Shown here one piece after another: positions 27,181-36,009 of a stretch of DNA of 55,902 bases (the first letter of the stretch is position 1; each line of letters starts with the position of its first letter). The notes under the pieces were generated by a model. That model made no database searches. It saw only the letters and a program-made list of their open reading frames with translations, and was not told where the DNA came from. This stretch comes from Clostridia bacterium (GTDB lineage Bacteria; Bacillota; Clostridia; Oscillospirales; CAG-272): contig JAFQEG010000028.1 of NCBI GenBank assembly GCA_017399145.1, positions 1 through 55,902 on the forward strand, in the 5' to 3' direction. Both the position numbers and the translations under genes were made by a program.

Positions 27181-29256
27181 ATGGAAGAAAAGAAGGAAAT
27201 AGAATTTGATGACCAAAATCAAGATAAGAATGCTGAGCCTCATGGTATTTCTATTAATATAACACCCGACGATGATATTAACGAGGACGATTTTGTCTCG
27301 CCAAATAAGGAAATATTTCAAAAGGTTGCAGGGGATATTAGTGGCTCGGGTAACTTGTTTTACTGGCATAGTCGTGATAAGGAAAAAACAGGCGACTTTG
27401 AATTAAACGAGGCATACTCCCGTACTGCACAAACTGACAAAAGGTTTAATGAGGCCTTTGGTCAATCTATACATGCTGTGTCTGATAAACAGTCTGACGA
27501 CGACCAAAATGATGATGACCAGGTTGATTATGAATATAATGACCGTCTTCAAAGAAAAGAAATTATTGGTATGTACAAGTATGCAAAGAGTAGCTTGAAA
27601 ACCAAGCTGATTCTATCTAGCATATTTGCAATCGTTATATTTTTAGTCGAAAATCTGACTATATTAATACCTAATGCACCTACAATTTGGGAATATTTTG
27701 ATATATACAAGCACCCATATATTCACACAATCATAAGCTTAATTGCTTTAGTTGCATGTGCTTTGTTTGCTTACGAACAGCTTTATCACGGAATAAAATC
27801 TATCTTTAAGAGGAATTTCATTCCTGAATCAGTTGCAGGTATTGCACTTGGTATTGCATTAATTAACAATCTTTTTCAGTTCATTTCAGTATCAGTATTT
27901 CACCAACCCCCGGCACTCTACAATTTCCCAGTTGCTATTATAATTGTAACAACCATTATGTACTCATACATAAACGTTGCAAGAGAGCGCTTTGGCTTCG
28001 GTGTAGTTTCATCAAAGAATTCAAAATTCTTTCTTGAAAGGGTATTTGAAAGTGATGCTGAGGCAGAGTTTGATACATTTACATCAACCTCAAATGGAGA
28101 ATTTAAGGGTGAGATTGCTCGCGTAGGAAGGACAACCTTTGTAAAGAATTATTTTGCGAATACAAATGCACCAGTTAATCTAAAAGGTTTTTTAAAGATT
28201 TATTACTTCTTTGTACTTATAGTATCCTTGGTGTTTGCGGTTGTGGCAATGTTTAAGAATTACAACCTTGCTGACTCCCTTACTTATTTTTCAATATGTG
28301 CACTTATGCTTTTACCTGTTGGTACGCTTTTTGCATATAGCATACCATTCTATTTTGGAAATAAAACCCTCTACGATGATGAGGTTTCCATAATTGGTGA
28401 AAATGCAATAGACGATTTTTCAAAAATGGACGTTGTAGCTGTTAACGATACATCTGCATTTCCACCATCAAATGTTAAGCTTACTTACTTCAATGTGTAT
28501 AACAATTTCACAATGGAGGATGTTATTTATTACGCAGCAAGTGGTTTTTCTGTTGTTGGTGGACCACTGGCTGAGGTATTTGATGCTGCAACTAATAACG
28601 CAGTAGCTAAGAGTAAGCAGGTTAAATTCACATGTGCAGGAAGAAGCTATCTATGTGTTAGCATTGATGGACATAATGTTATTTTTGCCGATAAATTCGG
28701 CATGACAGCCCAAGGAATTGAGGTTGGTGCAGAAAGAGATGATGTTGAGGATGTATCTGTAATGTATACTGCGTGCGACGGCGTGCTTTGTGCAAAAATG
28801 TACATCAAATATCAAATCGACGAGGAATTTGTTAAAACTGCAATAAGCTCCAATAAAAATGGTTTAATTATTGGAATAAGGACCTTTGACCCTAATATCA
28901 GTAATGATTTGCTTGCTAAAATTACAGGTTTTGAGAAGCACGATGTTAGAGTTATTAAGCTATCAAATCCTAAGGAGGTGCCAACACACACACCTAAAAA
29001 GGATGCAAGAATAGTTTCAAAGGGACGCTCTAGTGCACTATTAAAGGCAATCCCTGTATGTAAAAGAATTTCAACAATTAGAAAGGTAATTAAGGCACTT
29101 AAGATAGTAGCATCGGTGTTGGGTGGCACTTATATAGGATTATGCATTTTTGGTGTGCTAGGACTTTTACCATCAGTAGCAATCGTCCTATACTATCTTG
29201 CATTTTTCGTAATTATGCTACTTTTGACCATCATAATGTTGCCTAAAAAGATATAA
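27181..29256 (+). CDS. P-type ATPase-like membrane protein lacking catalytic motifs
   Basis: 691 residues, not a recognised named family. The first ~130 are acidic and soluble. Eight hydrophobic spans are grouped four (about 141-265), two (about 340-392) and two (about 640-687), the layout of heavy-metal P-type ATPases. Between them: ARVGRTTF and NTNAPV where the actuator domain ends; ALMLLPVGTLFAY where CPC sits in M4; VSIIGENAIDDFSKMDVVAVNDTSAF (about 402-427) where the usual ILIKGGEALE...VDTVVFDKTGT sits; AASGFSVVGGPLAEVFDAA like the AASLExxSEHPLA segment; and VMYTACDGVLCAKM...NGLIIGIRTFDP like the pre-hinge region. The phosphorylated Asp is Asn422, TGES and GDGxND are absent. Its stop overlaps the next start (TAATG). 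Role unknown; a pseudoenzyme by inference. Confidence 0.7.
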   Translation: MEEKKEIEFDDQNQDKNAEPHGISINITPDDDINEDDFVSPNKEIFQKVAGDISGSGNLFYWHSRDKEKTGDFELNEAYSRTAQTDKRFNEAFGQSIHAVSDKQSDDDQNDDDQVDYEYNDRLQRKEIIGMYKYAKSSLKTKLILSSIFAIVIFLVENLTILIPNAPTIWEYFDIYKHPYIHTIISLIALVACALFAYEQLYHGIKSIFKRNFIPESVAGIALGIALINNLFQFISVSVFHQPPALYNFPVAIIIVTTIMYSYINVARERFGFGVVSSKNSKFFLERVFESDAEAEFDTFTSTSNGEFKGEIARVGRTTFVKNYFANTNAPVNLKGFLKIYYFFVLIVSLVFAVVAMFKNYNLADSLTYFSICALMLLPVGTLFAYSIPFYFGNKTLYDDEVSIIGENAIDDFSKMDVVAVNDTSAFPPSNVKLTYFNVYNNFTMEDVIYYAASGFSVVGGPLAEVFDAATNNAVAKSKQVKFTCAGRSYLCVSIDGHNVIFADKFGMTAQGIEVGAERDDVEDVSVMYTACDGVLCAKMYIKYQIDEEFVKTAISSNKNGLIIGIRTFDPNISNDLLAKITGFEKHDVRVIKLSNPKEVPTHTPKKDARIVSKGRSSALLKAIPVCKRISTIRKVIKALKIVASVLGGTYIGLCIFGVLGLLPSVAIVLYYLAFFVIMLLLTIIMLPKKI

Positions 29257-31103
29257 TGCAAAACATAAGCGCAATTTTAAAAAATGTTTCTAAGCCTGGT
29301 AGATACACAGGTGGAGAATACGGACAAATAATAAAGGACAAAAGCAAGGTAAAGGCAAGAGTGGCCTTTTGCTTTCCAGACACTTACGAAATAGGAATGT
29401 CAAACCTAGGAATGAAAATTCTTTATGGTGCATTAAATCAGCTTGATGACGTTTGGTGCGAAAGAGTATTTGCACCTTGGACGGATATGGAAGAAAAGAT
29501 GCGCAAATATAACATTCCACTTTTCGCCCTTGAAAGCAAGGATGAAATCAAGAAATTTGATTTTATGGCAATGTCCTTACAATATGAGCTTTGCTATACA
29601 ACTGCAATCAATATGATTGATTTAGCTGGCTTAAATATTTTTGCAAAAGACAGAAATGAAAGTGACCCAATTCTTTTAGGTGGTGGTCCTTGTGCCTATA
29701 ACCCTGAGCCAGTTGCCGATTTCTTCGATATCTTCAGCATAGGTGAGGGCGAGGAAGCACTTTGCGAGCTTGTTCAACTATATATTGATATGAAATCAAA
29801 GGGAAGCTATTCTAAAAAGGCATTTTTGAGAGAGGCATCTCACCTAGAGGGCTTCTATGTACCATCACTATATGATGTGGAATATAACGAGGACGGCACA
29901 ATCAAAAGCTTTGTGCCTAAATATGAAGATGTACCTAAAAGAGTAATAAAAAGGGTAATAAGCGACCTAAATACCTCTTATTTCCCTACAAAGCCTGTTA
30001 TGCCATACATAGAAACAGTCCACGACAGAATAATGCTTGAAACCTTCCGTGGCTGTATTAGAGGCTGTCGCTTCTGTCAGGCAGGAATGGTATTCCGTCC
30101 TGTACGTGAAAAGAGTGCCGAGGTTTTAAATGCACAAGCTAAGGAATTGTATAAAAACACGGGTTATAATGAGATTTCATTGACATCACTTTCAATTAGT
30201 GATTACTCATGCCTACACGAGGCAACTGATAGCTTACTTGAATGGACGAATGAAAAGAAAATCAATTTGTCCTTACCATCTTTACGCGCAGATAGCTTTA
30301 CTAAGGAATTGATGGAAAAAGTTTCTTCAATTCGTTCAAGCGGACTTACCTTTGCACCTGAGGCGGGTACACAAAGGCTAAGAGATGCTATCAATAAGAA
30401 TCTTTACGAAAAAGACCTTTTAAATGCAGTAAGCCTTGCATTTAGAGGCGGAAAAAGTATGGTTAAGCTATACTTTATGAATGGCTTACCTACAGAAACC
30501 TACGAGGATATTGAGGGTATTTCAACTCTTGCATCTTTGGTTGTTGACGAGTTTTATAAAACACCAAACAGACCAAGAAAGCCACTTACAGTTACTGTAA
30601 GCGTGTCTTGCTTTGTACCAAAGCCTCACACCCCATTCCAGTGGGAGCCACAAAATTCCTTGGAAATGCTTTGTGATAAGCAAAAATTCTTAGCTGAAAA
30701 AATTACCGATAGAAAGGTAAGATATAATTGGCACGAGGCAAAGGTGTCTCGACTAGAGGCGATTTTCTCTAAGGGAAACAGACGTTTGTCTAAGGCAATA
30801 GCACAAGCGCAAGCCGAGGGAATGGTGTTTGATGCTTGGGAAGAGTATTTCGATTACGATAGATGGATGGAAATATTTGAAAAATGTGGTATTGACCCCA
30901 ATTTTTATGCAAATCGTCGTATTCCATTTGACGAAATTCTTCCTTGGGATGTTATTGACATTGGAGTAAATAAATCATTTATGATAAATGAAAACAAAAA
31001 GGCATATGAAAGCTTAACCACACCTAACTGTAAGGAAAAATGCTCAGGCTGTGGCGCTAATCGTCTTGGAAAGGAGCTAACATGGTGTCCCAACAAGAAG
31101 TAA
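29256..31103 (+). CDS. TIGR03960 family B12-binding-like radical SAM protein
   Basis: 615 residues. The N-terminal half (about 35-240) resembles a cobalamin-binding Rossmann domain (VAFCFPDTYEIGMSNLG, LGGGPCAYNPEP). The radical SAM cluster is C267-x3-C271-x2-C274 (RGCIRGCRFCQAG). The C-terminus has CSGCG. The reaction is unknown; the gene is nearly always followed by a TIGR03936 gene, as here (22-base overlap), and often lies near rne/rplU-rpmA, which are absent in this window. Confidence 0.93.
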   Translation: MQNISAILKNVSKPGRYTGGEYGQIIKDKSKVKARVAFCFPDTYEIGMSNLGMKILYGALNQLDDVWCERVFAPWTDMEEKMRKYNIPLFALESKDEIKKFDFMAMSLQYELCYTTAINMIDLAGLNIFAKDRNESDPILLGGGPCAYNPEPVADFFDIFSIGEGEEALCELVQLYIDMKSKGSYSKKAFLREASHLEGFYVPSLYDVEYNEDGTIKSFVPKYEDVPKRVIKRVISDLNTSYFPTKPVMPYIETVHDRIMLETFRGCIRGCRFCQAGMVFRPVREKSAEVLNAQAKELYKNTGYNEISLTSLSISDYSCLHEATDSLLEWTNEKKINLSLPSLRADSFTKELMEKVSSIRSSGLTFAPEAGTQRLRDAINKNLYEKDLLNAVSLAFRGGKSMVKLYFMNGLPTETYEDIEGISTLASLVVDEFYKTPNRPRKPLTVTVSVSCFVPKPHTPFQWEPQNSLEMLCDKQKFLAEKITDRKVRYNWHEAKVSRLEAIFSKGNRRLSKAIAQAQAEGMVFDAWEEYFDYDRWMEIFEKCGIDPNFYANRRIPFDEILPWDVIDIGVNKSFMINENKKAYESLTTPNCKEKCSGCGANRLGKELTWCPNKK

Positions 31104-31768
31104 TTCCAATAAGAATAAAATTTTCTAAAACAGGAAACTTAATGTATATATCTCACTTAGACCTAGCAAGGACAATGCAAAGAATTATAACACGTGCAGG
31201 TATTGATATTTGGTATAGTGAGGGCTTTAACCCTCAACCAAGGCTTACCTTTGCTGTGCCACTTCCAGTTGGAGTAGAGAGTAATTGTGAGCTTCTTGAT
31301 TTCAAAATCAATTCATATATGTCATGTGAAGAAATTGCTAAAAGACTAAGCGATAGCTTTCCAGAGGAAATGAAGGTAATTTCTGTATATGTCCCCGAGC
31401 AAAAATTCAAGAATATAGGATATATAGACTATACAATAAATCTATTTTCTAGTAAGCTAACAGAAGAAAGCTGTGAGATTATAAAGGATTTGTTTTCAAA
31501 GGAATGTGTAATCACCAAAAAAACAAAAAGTGGGGAAAAGCAAGTAGACATTAGCAATTACATAAAGCTAGTCGAAGCAGAAAAGATTGACGGTGGTATA
31601 TCAATTCATACGATTTTAACGGCAGACAACGAAAATTATTTAAACCCTGAATATTTTGTCAGCGCCATTAAAAACAAATTGAGCATACTACAAGACAACG
31701 AGGTTAACGAGTATTACACTATAACAAGAAACAATATGCTAGACCTCGATATGAAGGGATTTATCTAA
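31082..31768 (+). CDS. TIGR03936 family radical-SAM-associated protein (DUF2344)
   Basis: 228 residues. The core IRIKFSKTGNLMYISHLDLARTMQRIITRAGIDIWYSEGFNPQPRLTFAVPLPVGVES is the DUF2344 signature. It is the constant partner of the preceding radical SAM protein, fused to it in some genomes. GGAG precedes the ATG inside the end of the upstream gene. Function unknown. Confidence 0.93.
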   Translation: MVSQQEVIPIRIKFSKTGNLMYISHLDLARTMQRIITRAGIDIWYSEGFNPQPRLTFAVPLPVGVESNCELLDFKINSYMSCEEIAKRLSDSFPEEMKVISVYVPEQKFKNIGYIDYTINLFSSKLTEESCEIIKDLFSKECVITKKTKSGEKQVDISNYIKLVEAEKIDGGISIHTILTADNENYLNPEYFVSAIKNKLSILQDNEVNEYYTITRNNMLDLDMKGFI

Positions 31769-31770
31769 AC

Positions 31771-31797
31771 AAAAAGCACGGATTTCCGTGCTTTTTT
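31771..31797 (+). terminator. Terminator of the rlmB-TIGR03936 operon
   Basis: An 11-bp stem (AAAAAGCACGG/CCGTGCTTTTT) with an ATTT loop and T run. Confidence 0.87.
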
Positions 31798-31805
31798 GTA
31801 TAAAA

Positions 31806-31882
31806 AAACAGACACTCTCTGTCCCATAAAACTCAAAGCTTGAGAAAATCCATATGGATTTTTGTCGGTAGAGTGTCTGTTT
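31806..31882 (-). terminator. Compound hairpin, probable terminator of the exonuclease operon
   Basis: A perfect 13-bp outer stem (31806-31818 with 31870-31882; AAACAGACACTCT) encloses two further dyads: CTCAA/TTGAG (31832-31844) and the perfect 18-bp palindrome AAAATCCATATGGATTTT (31845-31862). On the minus strand a T7 run follows the outer stem, as for a terminator, but the nested form is unusual. Confidence 0.6.
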
Positions 31883-31884
31883 AT

Positions 31885-32991
31885 TTAATAATTAGTAGGT
31901 CTTTTAAACCTAAGGAAAGCGAGCTTGCTTCTGTCAAGCACCTTCAAATCATCTTCTTGGACTCCAAGTATTTTGAAAAGGTCGGAAATATCCATAGTGT
32001 CAATTATTTTGCCTTCCTCTCGAGCAATATCAACCTTTTTTTGGCGATAACAAGTATAAGGCACGCCTTGCTTACCATTAAGCTGATAAGAGACAAATAT
32101 ATCGCAATAAAAAGCATTTCGTGAATATTTCGCACCATTCTTTGCGAGTAGAGAAACAATATTCATCATTTCGTTAAAATGATATTCCTCATATAAAGAG
32201 CTTATACAAACTCTTTTTCCAGAAAGAGCAGAGGTAGAGTTTTTTTCTATAAATACTCTTTTGAAATAATTACAAAATTCCACATTGTTTTCTTCGTTAG
32301 TATGTAGCCAATTGCTACGCTTACTTCCGGTAAGCTTTTCCATTCTAGAAAGCTTTTGCGCCTTTAAGGCTTCCTTATACTTTAAGTATTCGGATTCAAT
32401 CGCACCATTTACGCATTTACATTTGCAATGAGGGAATTTTTCAATAACATCTATTGCACTAAGCCCTAATTCCTGACAAATTCCCTTCATAACACGCATA
32501 GTGAAGTAGGAATCATCATCGCTTTTATGTACGTCTTGACTATCGGTAACACCGTATTCATGAGCACATTTTATAAGTCCAGGCGTGTTTTCAAGCTCCT
32601 TAAACTCTGTATAAATTCTTTGTACATCAATGAATGAATAGTCAAATTGCTCTCGTGAAAATCTTTCACACTCACTTTGAATAAAGCCAGCATCGGAAAG
32701 GACGGCAAATCCAAAGTTAATTGTATTTGGTCTTGTAAGAAGAGAGCGAATAGTTTTGTAATAATAATTAAAGTCAGGTGAGTGCTTAAATGTAGCATAA
32801 TCGTAGCCTAGTGAAATACCAGGCTGATTTTTGTGACCAAAAAGGTGAAATTTTGAATGAGGATTAATAAGAATATCGTTTTTTTCTAAAACGTTGAAGC
32901 GTTCATCGGTAATTACATAGCCGAAGGAGCAAATTTTACCTTTACCTTGAAAGCAATTTGCACATTCAATGTCAAAAAATAAATATTCCAT
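31885..32991 (-). CDS. DEDD-family 3'-5' exonuclease with BRCT-like C-terminal domain
   Basis: 368 residues. The exonuclease domain starts FFDIECANC (motif I, Asp-x-Glu), with FGFAVLSDAGFI (motif II region) and DVHKSDDDSYFTMRV (motif III, DEDDh-like His and Asp). The segment from about 245 to 320 (LSGKRVCISSLYEEYHFNEMMNIVSLLAKNGAKYSRNAFYCDIFV) reads like a BRCT domain. A cysteine/histidine cluster HCKCKC lies between. It is placed 20 bases after recR and likely cotranscribed with dnaX-ybaB-recR, suggesting a role in DNA repair or proofreading. Substrate not established. Confidence 0.75.
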   Translation of the reverse strand: MEYLFFDIECANCFQGKGKICSFGYVITDERFNVLEKNDILINPHSKFHLFGHKNQPGISLGYDYATFKHSPDFNYYYKTIRSLLTRPNTINFGFAVLSDAGFIQSECERFSREQFDYSFIDVQRIYTEFKELENTPGLIKCAHEYGVTDSQDVHKSDDDSYFTMRVMKGICQELGLSAIDVIEKFPHCKCKCVNGAIESEYLKYKEALKAQKLSRMEKLTGSKRSNWLHTNEENNVEFCNYFKRVFIEKNSTSALSGKRVCISSLYEEYHFNEMMNIVSLLAKNGAKYSRNAFYCDIFVSYQLNGKQGVPYTCYRQKKVDIAREEGKIIDTMDISDLFKILGVQEDDLKVLDRSKLAFLRFKRPTNY

Positions 32992-33011
32992 TGTAAATTC
33001 CTGTCATAAAA

Positions 33012-33611
33012 TTAAATATCGTGTCGTCCTTGAATAGCACGGAAGAGAGTAACGGAATCGGCATACTCTAGGTCTGCACCAACTGGCAAGCCGTTTGCAA
33101 TTCTAGTTACCTTCACACCAAGAGGCTTAATAATCTTAGAAAGATACATAGCAGTTGCCTCACCCTCAACGGTTGTATTAGTAGCAACAATAACCTCTTT
33201 AATGTCTTCGTTATTTATTCTAGCTAATAATTCCTTAATTTTTAGCTTATCAGGACCGATTCCCTTCATAGGGGAAATAGTGCCGTGAAGCACATGGTAA
33301 ACACCCTTGTATTCCTTAACCTTTTCAAGTGCAATTACTGCTTGATAATCGGAAACCACACAAACAGTTGTATGGTCTCTTGAATCAGATGCACAAATAG
33401 GGCAGACGGCCTCACTTGCAAGATTTTGACAGATGGTACAAAGACCAACTTGAGTTTTTGCATCAAGGATAGCCTGTGCAAATTCACAAGCCTCTTCTGT
33501 TGTCATATCGAGCAAGGAGAATGCCATTTTCATAGCACTTTTTCTGCCAACACCATCAAGAGAACGGAATTTTTCAACAAGGTCTTGTAATGGCTTGATT
33601 AAATTATCCAT
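33012..33611 (-). CDS. recR: Recombination mediator RecR
   Basis: A 199-residue protein working with RecO/RecF to load RecA at gaps. Helix-hairpin-helix (FRSLDGVGRKSAMKMAF), a four-cysteine zinc finger (CTICQNLASEAVCPIC) and a Toprim domain (VCVVSDYQAVIALEK, VIVATNTTVEGEATAMYL) are in the standard order. The start overlaps the ybaB stop (TAATG). Confidence 0.97.
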   Translation of the reverse strand: MDNLIKPLQDLVEKFRSLDGVGRKSAMKMAFSLLDMTTEEACEFAQAILDAKTQVGLCTICQNLASEAVCPICASDSRDHTTVCVVSDYQAVIALEKVKEYKGVYHVLHGTISPMKGIGPDKLKIKELLARINNEDIKEVIVATNTTVEGEATAMYLSKIIKPLGVKVTRIANGLPVGADLEYADSVTLFRAIQGRHDI

Positions 33612-33955
33612 TAAAATACCCCTGGAAATCCACCAAGACCACCCATGCCACCGGTGATTTTGCCCATTTCAGCCTCAGTTGTTGCATCAACCTTCTTAAT
33701 AGCCTCGTTAACAGCAGCTACGAGAATATCTGAAAGAGTTTCAATATCATCAGGGTCAACTATTTCTGGGTCTATATCAATGCTTAAAATTTGTCTTTTA
33801 CCGTTGATTTTGAGCTTAACAACTCCACCACCAGCTTGAATATCATACTCTCTTGCTTCAAGCTCGGCTTGCTTTTCTTGCATATCCTGTTGCATTTTTT
33901 GTGCTTGTCTAAGCATTTCATTCATGCTAGGACCCTTTGGAACGTTTGCTTTCAT
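33611..33955 (-). CDS. ybaB: YbaB/EbfC nucleoid-associated protein
   Basis: A 114-residue small DNA-binding protein that forms tweezers-like dimers. MLRQAQKMQQDMQEKQAELEAREYD is the family N-terminal helix and VVKLKINGKRQILSIDIDPE the strand region. AAAGGTGG seven bases upstream sets the start at 33955; longer readings overlap dnaX and have no site. The dnaX-ybaB-recR order is conserved across bacteria. Confidence 0.96.
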   Translation of the reverse strand: MKANVPKGPSMNEMLRQAQKMQQDMQEKQAELEAREYDIQAGGGVVKLKINGKRQILSIDIDPEIVDPDDIETLSDILVAAVNEAIKKVDATTEAEMGKITGGMGGLGGFPGVF

Positions 33956-33968
33956 ACTTATACCACCT

Positions 33969-35522
33969 TTAAAATTCGTCAAGGTCATTCTTTTGAGACC
34001 TTGCATTTTTGTATACAAATTCAATTTGTGACATCGAATTAATGTCAACGTCACAGCATACCATTGCGTCAAAAATTACCTTTTTGTTCTTTTCAGTGCT
34101 TAGCATAGTTACGGTAATTTGAGCAGTAGAGCTTATATAATATTTATTGTTTTTCTTTGAATAAGAGGGAACACAGTTTTTTAAAAAGCTACCTATGGAA
34201 ACGTTAAGCTGACTTACCTTGCTTACAATTTCATCCCAGTTATCAACAAAGCTTGAGCTATCACTAGCAGTAGGATTTACAGATGCCGGCTCTATTTCTG
34301 GCTTTACTTCCTTTTCTTGAGGCTTTGACTCTGGGACTTTAGGTTCAATATTCATAACAGGAGTTACACCCTTTGAAAGTAAAACAAGCTTGTCCTCAAG
34401 AGTAGAAAGTCTTGACAAAATAGCCTCATTTGATCCACTTAGCTTAGGGTCACACATTTTCATAAGTGTAACCTCGGCACAAAGTCTTTTTCCACCTGGA
34501 TTTCTCATCATTGAGGAATAAGCCTCGTCAAGCAAGGAGGTGTGATAAATTAATGTAGACATATTGAAAAGAGAAGCGGTTTTCTCAAGTGCATCATTTT
34601 CTGCGGGCAATAGGTCCAAATAATCACTATTTAAAGATGATTTTTTTACCATCATATCTCTGTAAAATGAGGTTAAATCGGCAAAAAACACCATTATATC
34701 CTTAGAAGAAACAACAACCTCATTTACAGTATCAAATAAAGCTCCATAATTCTTTTCTGCAATGTATTTAGCTACGTTACACATTTTTTCATACGAGCTT
34801 GTACCTAGAATTTCATTAACTAAAGAATCGGTAATAGTCTTATGAGGACCAGCGCAAAGCTCCATTAGGCTAATTGCATCACGCATACCACCTTGTGCAG
34901 TTTTTGCAATAAGCTTAGCTCCCTCTTCTGTTAGGTCAATTTTTTCGCAGGATGCAATATACATAAGCCTTTTAACAAGAGAATTGAGAGAAATTCTACG
35001 AAATTCAAAGCGCTGACATCTTGAAATAATAGTAGCGGGAATTTTGTGTTGCTCGGTTGTAGCAAAAATGTAAATTACGTGCTCGGGAGGCTCTTCAATT
35101 GTCTTTAATAGAGCATTGAAGGCGCTATCTGAAAGCATGTGGGCCTCGTCAATTATGTAGACACGTTTTTTTAGCATAGCAGGTGTAAACATAACGCTTT
35201 CTCTTAATTCACGAATATATTCTACACCAGTATTTGTAGCTGCGTCCATTTCAATAACATCAGTAGTAGTACCTTGGTCAATAGCGACACAGTTTTCACA
35301 GCAGTTACAAGGGTTTCCGTCCTTAGGATTGAGACAGTTTACACTTTTAGCAAGAATTTTAGCACAGGTTGTTTTTCCAGTACCACGTGAGCCAGAGAAC
35401 AAGTATGCGTGAGAAACAGAGTTGTTTAGTGCCTCTTGACGCAATATAGAGGTAATGTGGTCCTGTCCATACACATCATTAAAGTTAGATGGACGATATT
35501 TTCTGTATAATGCCTGATGCAT
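33969..35522 (-). CDS. dnaX: DNA polymerase III subunit gamma/tau
   Basis: 517 residues. The clamp-loader AAA+ domain has Walker A GSRGTGKT (44-51), a zinc module at Cys63/72/75/78, the DEAH box IDEAHMLS and the sensor SRC (ISRCQRFEF). Domain III follows to about 370; the tau-like tail has a Pro/Glu/Ser linker (about 385-430) and a C-terminal domain. No slippery A-run for a gamma frameshift is obvious. It lies directly downstream of the SRP RNA. Confidence 0.97.
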   Translation of the reverse strand: MHQALYRKYRPSNFNDVYGQDHITSILRQEALNNSVSHAYLFSGSRGTGKTTCAKILAKSVNCLNPKDGNPCNCCENCVAIDQGTTTDVIEMDAATNTGVEYIRELRESVMFTPAMLKKRVYIIDEAHMLSDSAFNALLKTIEEPPEHVIYIFATTEQHKIPATIISRCQRFEFRRISLNSLVKRLMYIASCEKIDLTEEGAKLIAKTAQGGMRDAISLMELCAGPHKTITDSLVNEILGTSSYEKMCNVAKYIAEKNYGALFDTVNEVVVSSKDIMVFFADLTSFYRDMMVKKSSLNSDYLDLLPAENDALEKTASLFNMSTLIYHTSLLDEAYSSMMRNPGGKRLCAEVTLMKMCDPKLSGSNEAILSRLSTLEDKLVLLSKGVTPVMNIEPKVPESKPQEKEVKPEIEPASVNPTASDSSSFVDNWDEIVSKVSQLNVSIGSFLKNCVPSYSKKNNKYYISSTAQITVTMLSTEKNKKVIFDAMVCCDVDINSMSQIEFVYKNARSQKNDLDEF

Positions 35523-35554
35523 AATAATTCCTCCTTTTGAAAATAGATAAAAAA

Positions 35555-35857
35555 CAAGCTGTCATATAAGATCATACACCCAAGCTTCGAATTACCCTTA
35601 CATGCGCTATCCACTAGTCTTTGCTCGAGACAAGCACCCTCGCGGCACATCATCACAACCGCTTAGTGCTGCTTGGTCCCCCATCTGACACGGTTCACAG
35701 CCGACAATTGCGCAAGACTCATCTGTCAACACATCAACTAATGGTGCTGACCACACAAGAATAACCCTCAAACTGGGAATTCATCCCTGCATATAGCGGA
35801 TTTCAGGTGCAGGGTACCGCTAACACCCCAACTAGTATGACCTTATATCACAACTTG
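35555..35857 (-). ncRNA. ffs: Signal recognition particle RNA (long, Bacillus type)
   Basis: About 300 bases. The conserved apical domain is on the minus strand at about 35665-35690: GUCAG, a stem capped by a GGGA tetraloop, then AGCAGCACUAAGCGGUU, matching the helix 8 signature bound by Ffh. The 5' and 3' ends pair over 23 positions (35835-35857 with 35555-35577). The 5' part has room for an Alu domain, as in spore-forming Firmicutes. The location upstream of dnaX-ybaB-recR matches B. subtilis scr. It is the RNA scaffold for cotranslational targeting to the membrane. Confidence 0.93.
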
Positions 35858-35876
35858 TTATTTCTTAAACAAAAGT

Positions 35877-35906
35877 AGTATACCACATACAACTACAAAA
35901 AGTCAA
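35877..35906 (-). promoter_or_regulatory. Promoter of the SRP RNA
   Basis: On the minus strand: TTGACT (35901-35906), 18 bases, TGGTATACT (-10 at 35877-35882 with extended TG). The start is predicted near 35870, about 13 bases before the paired 5' end of the RNA. Confidence 0.8.
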
Positions 35907-35975
35907 GTATAATATAAAATTCTTTTATTATATATGAATTTTCTAGCTGTAATATACCCAAAATGGTACATTAAG

Positions 35976-36005
35976 AGGGCTTGCGTAAATTTTTACGCAA
36001 GCCCT
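35976..36005 (-). terminator. Stem-loop after eno
   Basis: A 13-bp stem (AGGGCTTGCGTAA and complement) with an ATTT loop just after the eno stop. The T tract on the minus strand is poor (TCTTAATG), so termination may be partial. Confidence 0.6.
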
Positions 36006-36009
36006 ACCT

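Noticed and set aside
33956-34072. N-terminal extension of YbaB
   Set aside because: It lies in another frame inside the end of dnaX, has no ribosome binding site, and makes the protein longer than the family.
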